Source: Solimonas flava DSM 18980
GTDB lineage: Bacteria > Pseudomonadota > Gammaproteobacteria > Nevskiales > Nevskiaceae
NCBI RefSeq assembly: GCF_000426685.1
Contig: NZ_AUFV01000001.1
Span: 372,001-436,000 of the forward strand
Direction of reading: 5' to 3'
DNA: 64,000 nt
Positions 8,205-16,342 of the stretch are shown in pieces. The notes under the pieces are model-generated. The model was not told the origin of the DNA and ran no database searches. It was given only the letters and a program-made list of their open reading frames with translations. Every line of letters begins with the position of its first letter. The first letter of the stretch is position 1. A program made the position numbers and the translations under genes.

Positions 8205-8597
8205 ATGTCCAATGCCGCCGCGCCCCGGGTCGGGAGCTGGTATCGCTCGCCGACGCAGGCGCAGAGCTTTCAGGTCGTCGCCATCGATCAGCACGCGCGG
8301 GCCGTCGAGATCCTCTGCTTCGACGGCACGCTCGACGAGTGGCCGCTGTCGCACTGGCCGGCGCTGGACGCCGAGCTGTGTGCGGGGCCGCGCGACTGCC
8401 GCGGCGCGTTCGAGCTCGAACGCGGCGACGCGCAGGACGACGCCCCCGACTGGGATCATGCGCACTGGCTCGACGCGCTCGAATCGGCGGAGCGCGCCTG
8501 CGCGCCCTCGCTGCCACCTCCCGAATGGCCGGACGAAGGTCCGCTGCGCCCGGCCGCGGTGCGGCGCGGCACCGTTGCGCGACACCCACGCGCTTGA
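8205..8597 (+). CDS. Conserved small protein, DUF6763-like
   Basis: A 130-residue protein whose N-terminal half (GSWYRSPTQAQSFQVVAID, then VEILCFDGTLDEWPLSHW) matches my recollection of the DUF6763 family, short proteins widespread in gammaproteobacteria with a small beta-barrel-like domain of unknown role. The remainder is acidic and then Pro/Arg-rich. The ATG at 8205 follows GAGGAG by about eight bases. Its TGA stop falls inside the FNR-type box at 8594-8607. Family assignment is from memory and moderately secure; function is unknown. Confidence 0.7.
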   Translation: MSNAAAPRVGSWYRSPTQAQSFQVVAIDQHARAVEILCFDGTLDEWPLSHWPALDAELCAGPRDCRGAFELERGDAQDDAPDWDHAHWLDALESAERACAPSLPPPEWPDEGPLRPAAVRRGTVARHPRA

Positions 8598-8607
8598 CGG
8601 CGATCAA
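8594..8607. promoter_or_regulatory. FNR-type box upstream of a 70-aa ORF
   Basis: Perfect TTGAC-GGCG-ATCAA palindrome overlapping the stop codon of the preceding gene and ending 73 nt before the ATG at 8681. Confidence 0.7.
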
Positions 8608-8680
8608 GGTCGCCGCGCCGCGCCGCTTTTACCGTCTGCGCACGGGCACTTCGCCCGATTCCTGCCGAAGCCGATCCTGA

Positions 8681-8893
8681 ATGAGCACCCTGCACCTCAA
8701 CGCCTGCCGCACGACGCCCCGGAACCCCACTCGTGCCGGCGGCGAAAGCCCGGCGGCGACGATCACGATCCAGCTCGGCGGCAACGCCGGCATGCGCACG
8801 CTGCAGCACCGCGAACCGCTCATCGAATGGAAGCGCGCGCGGCGGGTCGGCGCGGCCGCCGGCGATGGCGCAGCCGCGGCGCAACCGGCCTGA
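8681..8893 (+). CDS. Small hypothetical protein (70 aa)
   Basis: Short ORF beginning MSTLHLNACRTTPRNP, with a central TITIQLGGNAGMRTLQ segment and an Ala-rich end. No recognised domain, signal or membrane segment, and the ribosome site is weak. What supports it is position: a perfect FNR-type box lies 73 nt upstream, as for the recognised stress genes, and nothing else follows that box before the EPS locus. It could instead be a leader for a non-coding transcript. Confidence 0.42.
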   Translation: MSTLHLNACRTTPRNPTRAGGESPAATITIQLGGNAGMRTLQHREPLIEWKRARRVGAAAGDGAAAAQPA

Positions 8894-8976
8894 GCGAGGC
8901 ACCGGATGGCGGCGCCCGTCGTGCCGCCGTCCGTGAGGCAGAACACGGTCGGCCACGGTGCCGGCGGCGGCGGCCG

Positions 8977-9002
8977 GCATATGTTCGATGTCGTACGGAC
9001 AT
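8977..9002. promoter_or_regulatory. LuxR-box-like operator upstream of the initiating glycosyl transferase
   Basis: Imperfect palindrome with core TGTTCGA-TG-TCGTACG, matching TGTTCGA-N2-TCGAACA at 12 of 14 core bases. It ends 59 nt before the proposed start at 9062. Confidence 0.5.
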
Positions 9003-9061
9003 GTGGCTTCGGGCCCTGGAACATCGCCGTCGACGCCTTGTGCGTCCGGCCATCCATTCGG

Positions 9062-10552
9062 ATGTCCGTCGTCCTCATCGACGATGCCATGACCGGTCCG
9101 AAGCCTTCGTTCAACGTTTCGCCCCCGCTCGACTGCCGGGTCGACCTGCGCGCGTTTTCTGCCGCGGGCCGCGCCTGGCGCAGTGCCCTCGCGGCGATGC
9201 TGCCGCTGCTGGAGATCGCGGTGCTCGGCATCACCGCCTGGATCGCCGCGCTGCTCGTGCGCGAGTTCAATCCCGGCGGTTTCGACGCCGACATCGCCGG
9301 GCGCTACGGCCTGCTCGCCAGTTCGATGTCGCTGTTCGCGCCGTTCGTGCTGCACATCCGCAGGCCGGGCAGCGTGCGCGGTCGGGCCCGGGCCCTGCGC
9401 GAGCTGGCCGGTCCCTATGTGCTGTTCGGCGCGATCGCCACGCTCGCGCTCGTGCTCAACGGCGATGCCGACGGCGCGCCCGTGCAATGGCTCGGCCTCT
9501 GGCTGCTGGCCGGCTTCGCGCTGCTGCTGGTCTTGCGCAGCCTGGTGCTGCGGGCGCCGGCGCGTGAGGCCGTGGCCGTGGTCGGCGCCGGCCCGGCGAC
9601 CGACCGCCTGGTGCGGCACCTGCAGCGTCGCGACGGCCGCGACGTCGAGCTGATCGGCGTGTTCGACGACCGCTCGACGCGCGGCGGCAACGGCGCGGTC
9701 GTCCGCAGCGGCTCGGTCGCCAGCCTGATCGAACTCGGCCGCCACCGTCCGATCGATCTGGTGCTGATCGCGCTGCCGGACCACGCCGAGGGGCGCATCG
9801 TCGATCTGCTCAAGCGCCTCAAGTCGCTGGCCGTGTCCGTGGCCATGTGCCCCTGCGGCATCGAACTCGAAATGCCGCGCATGCCGGTCGAATACCTCGG
9901 CAACCAGATTCCGGTCACGCTGCTTGCCGAGCGGCCGATCCGCCGCGGCGGCGCGGTCGCCAAGATGCTGGAGGACTACCTGCTCGGCGGCCTGATCACG
10001 CTGGCGCTGCTGCCGCTGATGGCGCTGATCGCGCTGGCGATCCGCCTCGACAGCCCCGGCCCGGTGCTGTTCCGGCAGCGCCGCCATGCCTGGAACAACG
10101 GCGAGTTCGACGTCTTCAAGTTCCGCTCGATGCGCTGGAGCCCGAGGGCGAGCGGCCAGAATCTGCAGCAGACCGAGCGCGGCGATCCGCGCATCACCCG
10201 CGTCGGCCGCTTCCTGCGTCGCAGCAGCCTCGACGAGCTGCCGCAGCTGTTCAACGTTATGCGCGGCGAGATGTCGCTGGTCGGCCCGCGTCCGCACGCG
10301 GTCAACATGAAAACCGAGCAGCGGCTGTGCGAGGAGATCATCGAGACCTATGCACATCGCCATCGCGTCAAGCCCGGCCTGACCGGCCTGGCGCAGGTGC
10401 GCGGCTACCGCGGCGCGACGCACACGGCGGAGCAATTGCGCCTGCGCATTGAATCCGACCTCGAATACGTGGAGCATTGGTCCATCTGGCTGGACCTGAA
10501 GATTCTGGTCATGACGGCATGGACGGTGATCCGTGGCGAAAATGCGTACTAG
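9062..10552 (+). CDS. Polyprenyl glycosylphosphotransferase (WcaJ/EPS-initiating type)
   Basis: Initiates exopolysaccharide repeat units by moving a sugar-phosphate (usually glucose-1-P) from its UDP-sugar to undecaprenyl phosphate at the inner membrane. Four N-terminal membrane helices are followed by a Rossmann-like domain (VAVVGAGPATDRLVRHLQ; LIGVFDDRSTRG), then one more helix and the catalytic C-terminal domain with DSPGPVLFRQRRHAWN, FDVFKFRSMR, DPRITRVGRFLRRSSLDELP and SLVGPRP. About 496 residues from the ATG at 9062; an ATG at 9089 is equally possible. An ATG at 8906 would put the operator at 8977-9002 inside the gene and uses atypical codons. It overlaps the start of the next gene. Confidence 0.92.
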   Translation: MSVVLIDDAMTGPKPSFNVSPPLDCRVDLRAFSAAGRAWRSALAAMLPLLEIAVLGITAWIAALLVREFNPGGFDADIAGRYGLLASSMSLFAPFVLHIRRPGSVRGRARALRELAGPYVLFGAIATLALVLNGDADGAPVQWLGLWLLAGFALLLVLRSLVLRAPAREAVAVVGAGPATDRLVRHLQRRDGRDVELIGVFDDRSTRGGNGAVVRSGSVASLIELGRHRPIDLVLIALPDHAEGRIVDLLKRLKSLAVSVAMCPCGIELEMPRMPVEYLGNQIPVTLLAERPIRRGGAVAKMLEDYLLGGLITLALLPLMALIALAIRLDSPGPVLFRQRRHAWNNGEFDVFKFRSMRWSPRASGQNLQQTERGDPRITRVGRFLRRSSLDELPQLFNVMRGEMSLVGPRPHAVNMKTEQRLCEEIIETYAHRHRVKPGLTGLAQVRGYRGATHTAEQLRLRIESDLEYVEHWSIWLDLKILVMTAWTVIRGENAY

Positions 10553-11726
10553 CGATTTACCGCGCGCCGGCGGCGCCCTGCTCGCACTGGGCAGCCTGCT
10601 GCCGCTGGCCGCGGCCGCAGAACTCGAACTGCGGCCGTATGCCGAGGCGCGCGCCTACTACGACTCCAACGTCTACAGCTTCTCGGGACGTGACGAGGCA
10701 CTGGCGCGCAATGGCGACGATCAGCTCTCGGACCGCGTCATGCGCGGCCTCGCCGGCCTGCAGGCGGACTACGGCTTCAGCCGCCAGTCGCTCGGGCTGA
10801 CCGCCGAAGGGCGGCGCCTGATCTACGACCACTTCTCGCAGCTCGACCACAACGAGCATCTCGTCGCGCTGGCCTACAAGGGCCGCTACGGCGAGGACGT
10901 CAGCAGCCGGCTCTACGCCAGCCAGGAACGGCGCATGGCCTCGTTCGCCGATCGCGACACGACGGCGCTGACCCTGGAGCGCGAGCGTCTCGGCGGCGGC
11001 GAACTCGGCTTCGCGCCGGGCGACGACTGGCGCGTCGAGCTCGGCGCGCGCGTGCGCCGCCTGCTCTCGCCGCTGCCGGGCCTGCCCGACTTCACGCTCG
11101 CCGAGAACGGCGCCACCGCCGGCCTGCGCTACGTCGACGGCGGCCCGGCCAGCTTCGGCCTGGCGACCGAATACCTGAAAGGCCGCTTCGACGGCACGCC
11201 GGATCAGACGCGCTTCGACCAGTACACCGCGCAGCTCGACGCGCGCTATGAGATCAGCGGCCTGACGCGCATGAACGGCCGGCTCGGCTACACGCGCCGC
11301 AACGAGCGCAACAGCGCGCGCGCCGACGTCTCGACGGTGACCGGCTCGATCGGCGTGCAGCGCAACCTCAGCGGCGTCACCTCGGTCGAGCTCAACGCCT
11401 TCCGCAACGTCGAGAGCTACCTGGTCGGCGCGCAATCGGTGATCGACACCGGGGTGCGCGCCGCCCTCAACTGGCAGCGCTCGCTCGTCACGGTCTCGAC
11501 CGGCGTGCAGTGGCATCGCAGCGACTTCCAGATCGAGCCGCGCCGCGAGGATCGCATTACCCAGGCCTTTTTCCACGTCAACCTGGCGCCGCGGCGCTGG
11601 CTCGACGTGCAACCGTTCGTCGACTACCGCAACCGCAGTTCCAACATCGCGTCCGAGCGCTATCACGGCGTGGTCGCCGGTCTCGGCCTGCGCGTGCAGT
11701 TCGGCGGCGCCGAGGTCGCGCGCTGA
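10533..11726 (+). CDS. Outer-membrane beta-barrel protein of EPS locus (EpsL-like)
   Basis: About 397 residues with a signal peptide ending near LPLAAAAELELRP. The mature part is built of alternating amphipathic strands (RPYAEARAYYDSNVYS near the start, VAGLGLRVQFGG at the end), typical of the outer-membrane barrel proteins called EpsL in exopolysaccharide loci of the exosortase-linked type. Likely role: polymer passage or anchoring at the outer membrane. The GTG at 10533 and ATG at 10542 are both possible and both overlap the end of the preceding gene, so the pair is translationally coupled. A strong intrinsic terminator follows at 11761-11800. Confidence 0.78.
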   Translation: MAKMRTSDLPRAGGALLALGSLLPLAAAAELELRPYAEARAYYDSNVYSFSGRDEALARNGDDQLSDRVMRGLAGLQADYGFSRQSLGLTAEGRRLIYDHFSQLDHNEHLVALAYKGRYGEDVSSRLYASQERRMASFADRDTTALTLERERLGGGELGFAPGDDWRVELGARVRRLLSPLPGLPDFTLAENGATAGLRYVDGGPASFGLATEYLKGRFDGTPDQTRFDQYTAQLDARYEISGLTRMNGRLGYTRRNERNSARADVSTVTGSIGVQRNLSGVTSVELNAFRNVESYLVGAQSVIDTGVRAALNWQRSLVTVSTGVQWHRSDFQIEPRREDRITQAFFHVNLAPRRWLDVQPFVDYRNRSSNIASERYHGVVAGLGLRVQFGGAEVAR

Positions 11727-11760
11727 GGTAGGCGGCACGGCATCGAGCGGGAGCCGCCGA

Positions 11761-11800
11761 GCGGCGAGGACCCTGGCGGGGCCTCGCCGCTTTATTTTTT
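11761..11800 (+). terminator. Rho-independent terminator after the EpsL-like gene
   Basis: Perfect 9-bp stem (GCGGCGAGG at 11761-11769 pairing with CCTCGCCGC at 11782-11790) followed directly by TTTATTTTTT. It closes the two-gene 9.06-11.73 kb transcript. Confidence 0.9.
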
Positions 11801-11821
11801 CGCGGCCGCCGTCGCGTCTCG

Positions 11822-12805
11822 CTACGCCGGCTGCCGCGCCAGCGGCACGACGCGCAGCGCCGCAGCGGTTTCGGCCAGGCCTTCGCCGAGCGGCTTCCAG
11901 CGCAGGCCGAGCTCGGCGGCGGCGCGGCGGCTGTCGAGACGGATGCGCTGCTGCCAGAGCGCCCGCATCGACGGCGTGATCGCCGGCGGCAGGCCGCCGG
12001 TGTCGAGGCCGAGCCGGCGCAGTCCCAGCTCGGCGAGTTTGAGCAGCGGCGCCAGCAGCTGCGTTTCGAGCGACAGGCGCCGCGCCGGGATGCGCGCGAC
12101 CGGCACGGCGCCGAGGCGGCGCGCGAATTCGACGAAGTACTCGTTCCAGGTCGGCAGGTCGGCGTCCGCGAGCGAGAGGTTGAAGGTCTTGCCGGCGGCG
12201 CTGTCGCGGTAGAGCGACTGGCGTATCGCCGCGACGACGTCGTCGACGTGCACGAGGTTGCCGTAGCCATCGCCGTCGGCACCGAGATCGCCGAGCCGGC
12301 GCTCGCGCAGCAACTGCGCGATGCGCACGCTCCACTGCACGCTGCCGGGGCCGTACACGCAGCCGGGTCTCAGCAGCACCGTGTTCGGACAATGCCGCAG
12401 GATGTCCTCGGCGTCGCACTTGGCGCGGCCGTAGCCGCTCTGCGGTGCGGTGACGCTCCATTCGTCGATCCGGCCGGTGCTTGCGCCGTAGACGGCCATC
12501 GAACTCAGATGCACGAGCCGCGGCGCGCGCGCCTGGCGCCGCAGCGCCGTGGCCAGCGCGTCGGCGTTGGCGCGGATGTCGGCGGGCCCGCCGGTCACGC
12601 AGTTGACGACGGCGTCGACGCCGCCGACCACCCCGGCCAGCGCGTCGGCATTGCGCGCGTCGAGCGCCAGCGTGCGGACGCCCGCCGCTGCGCGCGGACG
12701 GCGCGAGGCGACGATCACCTGCCAGCCGCCGGCGGCGGCGAGCGTGCGCGCGACCTGGCCGCCGATGTAGCCGCTGCCGCCGAGCACCAGGACCCGCGCG
12801 CTCAT
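11822..12805 (-). CDS. NAD-dependent sugar epimerase/dehydratase-family protein
   Basis: A 327-residue extended SDR: GGSGYIGG in the cofactor loop (9-16), HLSSMAVYG holding the Ser, and YGRAK as YxxxK, then LLRPGCVYGPGS and VHVDDVVAAI typical of nucleotide-sugar epimerases and reductases. Its start overlaps the stop of the GMC oxidoreductase (ATGA), so the two are one transcript. In this setting it probably modifies a sugar or sugar-derived precursor of the polymer, but it could also act on the oxidoreductase product. No membrane segment. Confidence 0.85.
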   Translation of the reverse strand: MSARVLVLGGSGYIGGQVARTLAAAGGWQVIVASRRPRAAAGVRTLALDARNADALAGVVGGVDAVVNCVTGGPADIRANADALATALRRQARAPRLVHLSSMAVYGASTGRIDEWSVTAPQSGYGRAKCDAEDILRHCPNTVLLRPGCVYGPGSVQWSVRIAQLLRERRLGDLGADGDGYGNLVHVDDVVAAIRQSLYRDSAAGKTFNLSLADADLPTWNEYFVEFARRLGAVPVARIPARRLSLETQLLAPLLKLAELGLRRLGLDTGGLPPAITPSMRALWQQRIRLDSRRAAAELGLRWKPLGEGLAETAAALRVVPLARQPA

Positions 12806-14499
12806 GCCGCCAGCTCGCGCGGCGGCGCCGCCGCGTGTGGCGCGCCGGCGGCCAGCCGCGCCTGCAGGTGCCCGGCCAGGCGCAGGCTCAGCGCGACGAT
12901 GGTCAGCGTCGGATTGGCCTGGCTGGAGGTCGGGAACACCGCCGCGCCGGCGACGAACAGGTTGTCGACGCCGTGGACCTGCAGGTTGGTGTCGACCACT
13001 CCCTCGCGCGGCGAGCGTCCCATGCGCGCCGTGCCGATATGGTGGCCGCCGTAGGCGCCGTAGCGCAGCATCTCGGCCTCGATCGCGTCCGGGTCGTAGT
13101 CGTAGCGACCGATGCCGCTGGCGCGCACGTCGGCGGCGAAGGTTGCCAGCGCCCGCGCGACGGTTTCGACGTCCTCGCGGCGATAGCGCCAGTCCAGGTG
13201 CAGGCGCCGCATGCCGAGCGCGTCGCGCTCGCTGCCGAGCGTCACGCGGCTGTCCGGATTCGGCAGCTGTTCGGCGTGGAAATCGAGACTGAAGCGCGGT
13301 CGTCGCGGCTCGATGATGATCGACGGGAACTTGCGCTCGGCGAGCTTGCGCTGCGTCAGCATCTGCCAGGCGAAGGCGAAGGCCTGCAGCGGATCGCGCA
13401 CCAGATTGCCCAGGTGCGCGAGCCAGCGGCCGATGCCGTGCGCATCGTCGCCGTGCAGGCGCTTGGCGTACTCGTAGGGAATGAACGGCTTGGCGAGGTA
13501 GAGCAGCGACAGCGCGCCGGAACCATGTGCCGGGTCGGTGATCCGCGGATGATGCAGGCGCGCGATGAAGTTGCCGACGCCGAGCCGGCGCTGCGCATCG
13601 GCGCGCAGCGCGAAGCGGCGCCGGCAGTAGATGCCGTCGTCGCTGACGTCATAGCCGTAGCGCACGGCGACGCCCGGCTCGAGCGCCAGCGTGCCGGTGG
13701 TGCCGGCGAGATGGCACATGTAGTAGCGGCCGACGAGATCGTGCGCGTTGCCGATGCCGGTCCGCTGCACCTCGTCGCTGGCCAGCAGCAGACGGGCGTT
13801 CTCCAGACCGCCGGCGGCGAGGATCACGCAGCGCGCGCGCACGCGCAGCGTCTTGCCGCCGAGGCTCGCGGCGCGCACCGCGCTGACGGCGCGGCCGTCG
13901 TCTCCGAGTTCCACGCCGGTGACGTTGGCGTGCAGCAGCACGCGCAGGTTCGCGGCGGCGTCGAGCCGCTGGCGATAGCGGCGACCGAAGTCGGTCGGAC
14001 AGCTGAAGCGTTCCAGGGTATCGGTCGAGAACGATGCGCTGTCGAAGCCGGCGAGCAGCGGCGGCAGGCCGCGCGGAAACGCCGACGCCGCGTCGAACGC
14101 GCACTCGCCCGCCTCGCACAGCTGCGTGGCGCGCGCGTAGTACGGCTGCAGCGTCTCGTGGCCGATCGGCCAGCCGCTGTGCGGCACGTAGTCGCGCACC
14201 TCGAAGTCGATCGGATCGAACGGCACGCAGCGGCCGCCCCAGGTCGTCGTCGAACCGCCGTAGCGGCGCTCGCGATAGCGATCGAGCGGCGGATGCAGGC
14301 GCGTGTCGGCGACCTCGCCGGCGTACAGCGCCTGGGTTTCGGGCTCGTGGCGGGCGCCGCCGGCCTCGATGACGATCACCTCGTGCCGCCCGTCCGCGAA
14401 CGGCAGCGCCAGCGCGATGCCGGCGGCGCCGCTGCCGACGATGCAGACGTCGGCTTGCAGCTCGGTGCCGGCCGGCAGTTCCAGGGCATCGATGATCAT
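12802..14499 (-). CDS. GMC-family FAD-dependent oxidoreductase
   Basis: About 565 residues. N-terminal FAD-binding motif DVCIVGSGAAGIALAL with the following acidic strand end (VIVIEAGG), GGSTTTWGGRC early in the chain, and the GMC C-terminal block with HHIGTARMG and LFVAGAAVFPTSSQANPTLT. Such enzymes oxidise alcohol groups of sugars or other alcohols; similar genes are common in polysaccharide loci. The start at 14499 (MIIDALEL) is preferred, though an ATG at 14520 cannot be excluded. It is transcribed divergently from the GT26 chimera across a 159-nt region with an operator-like palindrome and is coupled to the downstream epimerase. Confidence 0.88.
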   Translation of the reverse strand: MIIDALELPAGTELQADVCIVGSGAAGIALALPFADGRHEVIVIEAGGARHEPETQALYAGEVADTRLHPPLDRYRERRYGGSTTTWGGRCVPFDPIDFEVRDYVPHSGWPIGHETLQPYYARATQLCEAGECAFDAASAFPRGLPPLLAGFDSASFSTDTLERFSCPTDFGRRYRQRLDAAANLRVLLHANVTGVELGDDGRAVSAVRAASLGGKTLRVRARCVILAAGGLENARLLLASDEVQRTGIGNAHDLVGRYYMCHLAGTTGTLALEPGVAVRYGYDVSDDGIYCRRRFALRADAQRRLGVGNFIARLHHPRITDPAHGSGALSLLYLAKPFIPYEYAKRLHGDDAHGIGRWLAHLGNLVRDPLQAFAFAWQMLTQRKLAERKFPSIIIEPRRPRFSLDFHAEQLPNPDSRVTLGSERDALGMRRLHLDWRYRREDVETVARALATFAADVRASGIGRYDYDPDAIEAEMLRYGAYGGHHIGTARMGRSPREGVVDTNLQVHGVDNLFVAGAAVFPTSSQANPTLTIVALSLRLAGHLQARLAAGAPHAAAPPRELAA

Positions 14500-14565
14500 G
14501 AGTGGCAATCGCGCAGGCATCGCGACGGGAATGTCGCACGGTCTTTTTATGGCGCCGCACCCCGC

Positions 14566-14591
14566 CCGTCTGTGCGACGTCGAACACGTGT
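14566..14591. promoter_or_regulatory. LuxR-box-like operator in divergent GMC/GT26 promoter
   Basis: Arms CCGTCTGTGCGA and TCGAACACGTGT around CG. The core TGTGCGA-N2-TCGAACA matches the perfect copy at 24584-24609 at 13 of 14 core bases. It lies 66 nt from the oxidoreductase start and 67 nt from the GT26 chimera start. Confidence 0.6.
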
Positions 14592-14607
14592 GCTGCATCG
14601 CGCTTGC

Positions 14608-14621
14608 GTTCGCTAGCGAAC
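14608..14621. promoter_or_regulatory. Perfect 14-bp palindrome near the GT26 start
   Basis: GTTCGCTAGCGAAC, perfectly self-complementary, 37 nt before the ATG at 14659 and 16 nt from the LuxR-box-like element. It shares the GTTCG/CGAAC core with that element and may be a second binding site. Confidence 0.45.
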
Positions 14622-14658
14622 AGTCGCGCCGCGCGGTCGTGCATAGCCTCGCACCGAA

Positions 14659-16218
14659 ATGAGCATGGCGGTCGCCATGGGAGGCCCGATGGGCGGATTC
14701 GATCTATCTGGAGTGTCGGTGCCGGCAGCGCCGCCACGTGTCCGGACCCAGGCCTGGCGCCGTCGCCTGCGCCAGCTGCTGCCGCTGTGGGATTTGCTGC
14801 TGCTGCTGGCGGCCGCGCCGCTGGCGACCGCGATCGCTAGCGCGCTGGGCGCGAACCTGCCCGCGGTCTCGGGCTGGCCGGACTGGGAGCGCTGGGCGCT
14901 GCCGCTGGTGGCGCTCGGGCCGATACTGCTCTATCAGCCGCTCGATCGTCCGCCGCCGCCGCTGCGCGGCTTCGGCGCGCGCCTGCTGCTGTTCGTCGCG
15001 ATCGCCGCGGCCGCCGCCGCGCTCGCCGGTCCGCTGGTGCCGGGCGTGTGGCTGCTGGCCTGGCTGGCGCTGGTGGTCGCCGGCCTGTCGGGGCTGCGGC
15101 TGCTGATGCGGCGTCTGCGCGGCCGGCAGACGCTGGCGATCTACGGCGCCGGTCCCGAGACCGACCGGCTGGTACAGCAGCTGCGCCGCCAGGCCGGCGA
15201 CCGCATCGAGCTGCTCGGCGTCTTCGACGATCGCATGACGCGCGCGTCGCCGGCGCAGACGCCGGCGCGCGGCGGCCTCGTCGAACTCGCGCGGCTGGCG
15301 CAGCAGCGCCCGGTCGACTGGACACTGGTCTCGGTTCCCGAGTCGGCGCAGCAGCGCATCCAGCAGCTGCTGCCGCTGCTGCGCGGCATCTCGGACGCCG
15401 TCGCGCTGAGTCCGGCGCCGGCGCCGGCACGGCGTGAAGGCCTGCTCGCCGAGTCGCTGAAGGTGCGCATGCTGGCCGACGCCGAGCACACCGCCTGCGA
15501 TCTCGACGACTACGATCTGTCGCGCTTCATCGAGGTCGCGCGCGGCTTCGGCCAGGACGCCTATACGTATGTGGTGACGCCCAACGTCGATCATCTGATC
15601 CGCCTGCACGACGACGTGCGCTTTCGCGCGCTGTACGAAGACGCCGGCTACGTCCTGCTCGACAGCCGTTTCCTGTCGCACCTGCTGCACTTCACGCGCG
15701 GCGTGCGCCTGCCGGTCTGCGCCGGCAGCGATCTGACAGGCCGCCTGTTCGGCGAAGTGATCGCGGCCGATGACGGCCTGGTGCTGATCGGCGGTAGCGA
15801 CGCGCAGGCGGCGATGCTGCGCGAGCGCTACGGCCTGCGCCGGTTCGCCCATCACAATCCGCCGATGGGTTTCATCCGCGATCCGGGGGCGGTCGAGCGC
15901 TGCCTGTCGTTCATCGAGGCGCACAGTCCGTTCCGCTTCTGCCTGCTCGCGGTCGGTTCGCCGCAGCAGGAGATCATCGCGCGCGAGCTGCAGCGCCGCG
16001 GCAAGGCGCGCGGCATGGCGCTGTGCGTCGGCGCGTCGATCGATTTCCTCACCGGCGGCGAGCGTCGCGCGCCGGCCTGGATGCAGCGCGCCGGCGTCGA
16101 ATGGCTTTACCGCCTGATGCAGGCGCCGCGGCGCATGGCGCGCCGCTATCTGGTGCGCGGGCCGCGCGTGTTCAGCCTGCTGACGCAGACCGAGGTGCAG
16201 CTGCGCATGCACGCGTGA
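14659..16218 (+). CDS. GT26 (WecG/TagA/CpsF) glycosyltransferase fused to a WcaJ-type N-terminal region
   Basis: A 519-residue chimera. Residues ~40-155 hold four membrane helices, and ~155-240 a Rossmann-like domain (LAIYGAGPETDRLVQQLR; LLGVFDDRMT) matching the N-terminal half of the initiating transferase at 9062-10552. Where that enzyme has its catalytic domain, this one has a complete GT26 domain (~275-519): TPNVDHLIRLHDD, LIGGSDAQA, LAVGSPQQEIIA, GASIDFLTGGERRAPAWMQ and GVEWLYRL. GT26 enzymes add the second sugar to undecaprenyl-PP-linked sugar on the cytoplasmic face. The fused part probably anchors it beside the lipid acceptor. Transcribed divergently from the oxidoreductase. Confidence 0.88.
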   Translation: MSMAVAMGGPMGGFDLSGVSVPAAPPRVRTQAWRRRLRQLLPLWDLLLLLAAAPLATAIASALGANLPAVSGWPDWERWALPLVALGPILLYQPLDRPPPPLRGFGARLLLFVAIAAAAAALAGPLVPGVWLLAWLALVVAGLSGLRLLMRRLRGRQTLAIYGAGPETDRLVQQLRRQAGDRIELLGVFDDRMTRASPAQTPARGGLVELARLAQQRPVDWTLVSVPESAQQRIQQLLPLLRGISDAVALSPAPAPARREGLLAESLKVRMLADAEHTACDLDDYDLSRFIEVARGFGQDAYTYVVTPNVDHLIRLHDDVRFRALYEDAGYVLLDSRFLSHLLHFTRGVRLPVCAGSDLTGRLFGEVIAADDGLVLIGGSDAQAAMLRERYGLRRFAHHNPPMGFIRDPGAVERCLSFIEAHSPFRFCLLAVGSPQQEIIARELQRRGKARGMALCVGASIDFLTGGERRAPAWMQRAGVEWLYRLMQAPRRMARRYLVRGPRVFSLLTQTEVQLRMHA

Positions 16219-16251
16219 GTTGATGCCAGCCCGTCGCCGCCACGGTCACAG

Positions 16252-16289
16252 CGTGAAAAAAGAAAGGGCCGGACGACGGTCCGGCCCTT
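16252..16289 (-). terminator. Rho-independent terminator after the GH5 gene
   Basis: Perfect 11-bp stem (16264-16274 with 16279-16289, tetraloop GACG). Read on the minus strand it is followed by TTTCTTTTTT, so it terminates the GH5 transcript. The stem may also slow transcription arriving from the GT26 gene. Confidence 0.88.
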
Positions 16290-16342
16290 CCTGCCCCCCA
16301 AGCCCCGCCCGCAGGCGCGGACGGGATCCCTGGCTCAGCGCG

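Noticed and set aside
8456-10477. Long minus-strand frame opposite the initiating transferase
   Set aside because: Antisense shadow of a well-recognised gene.
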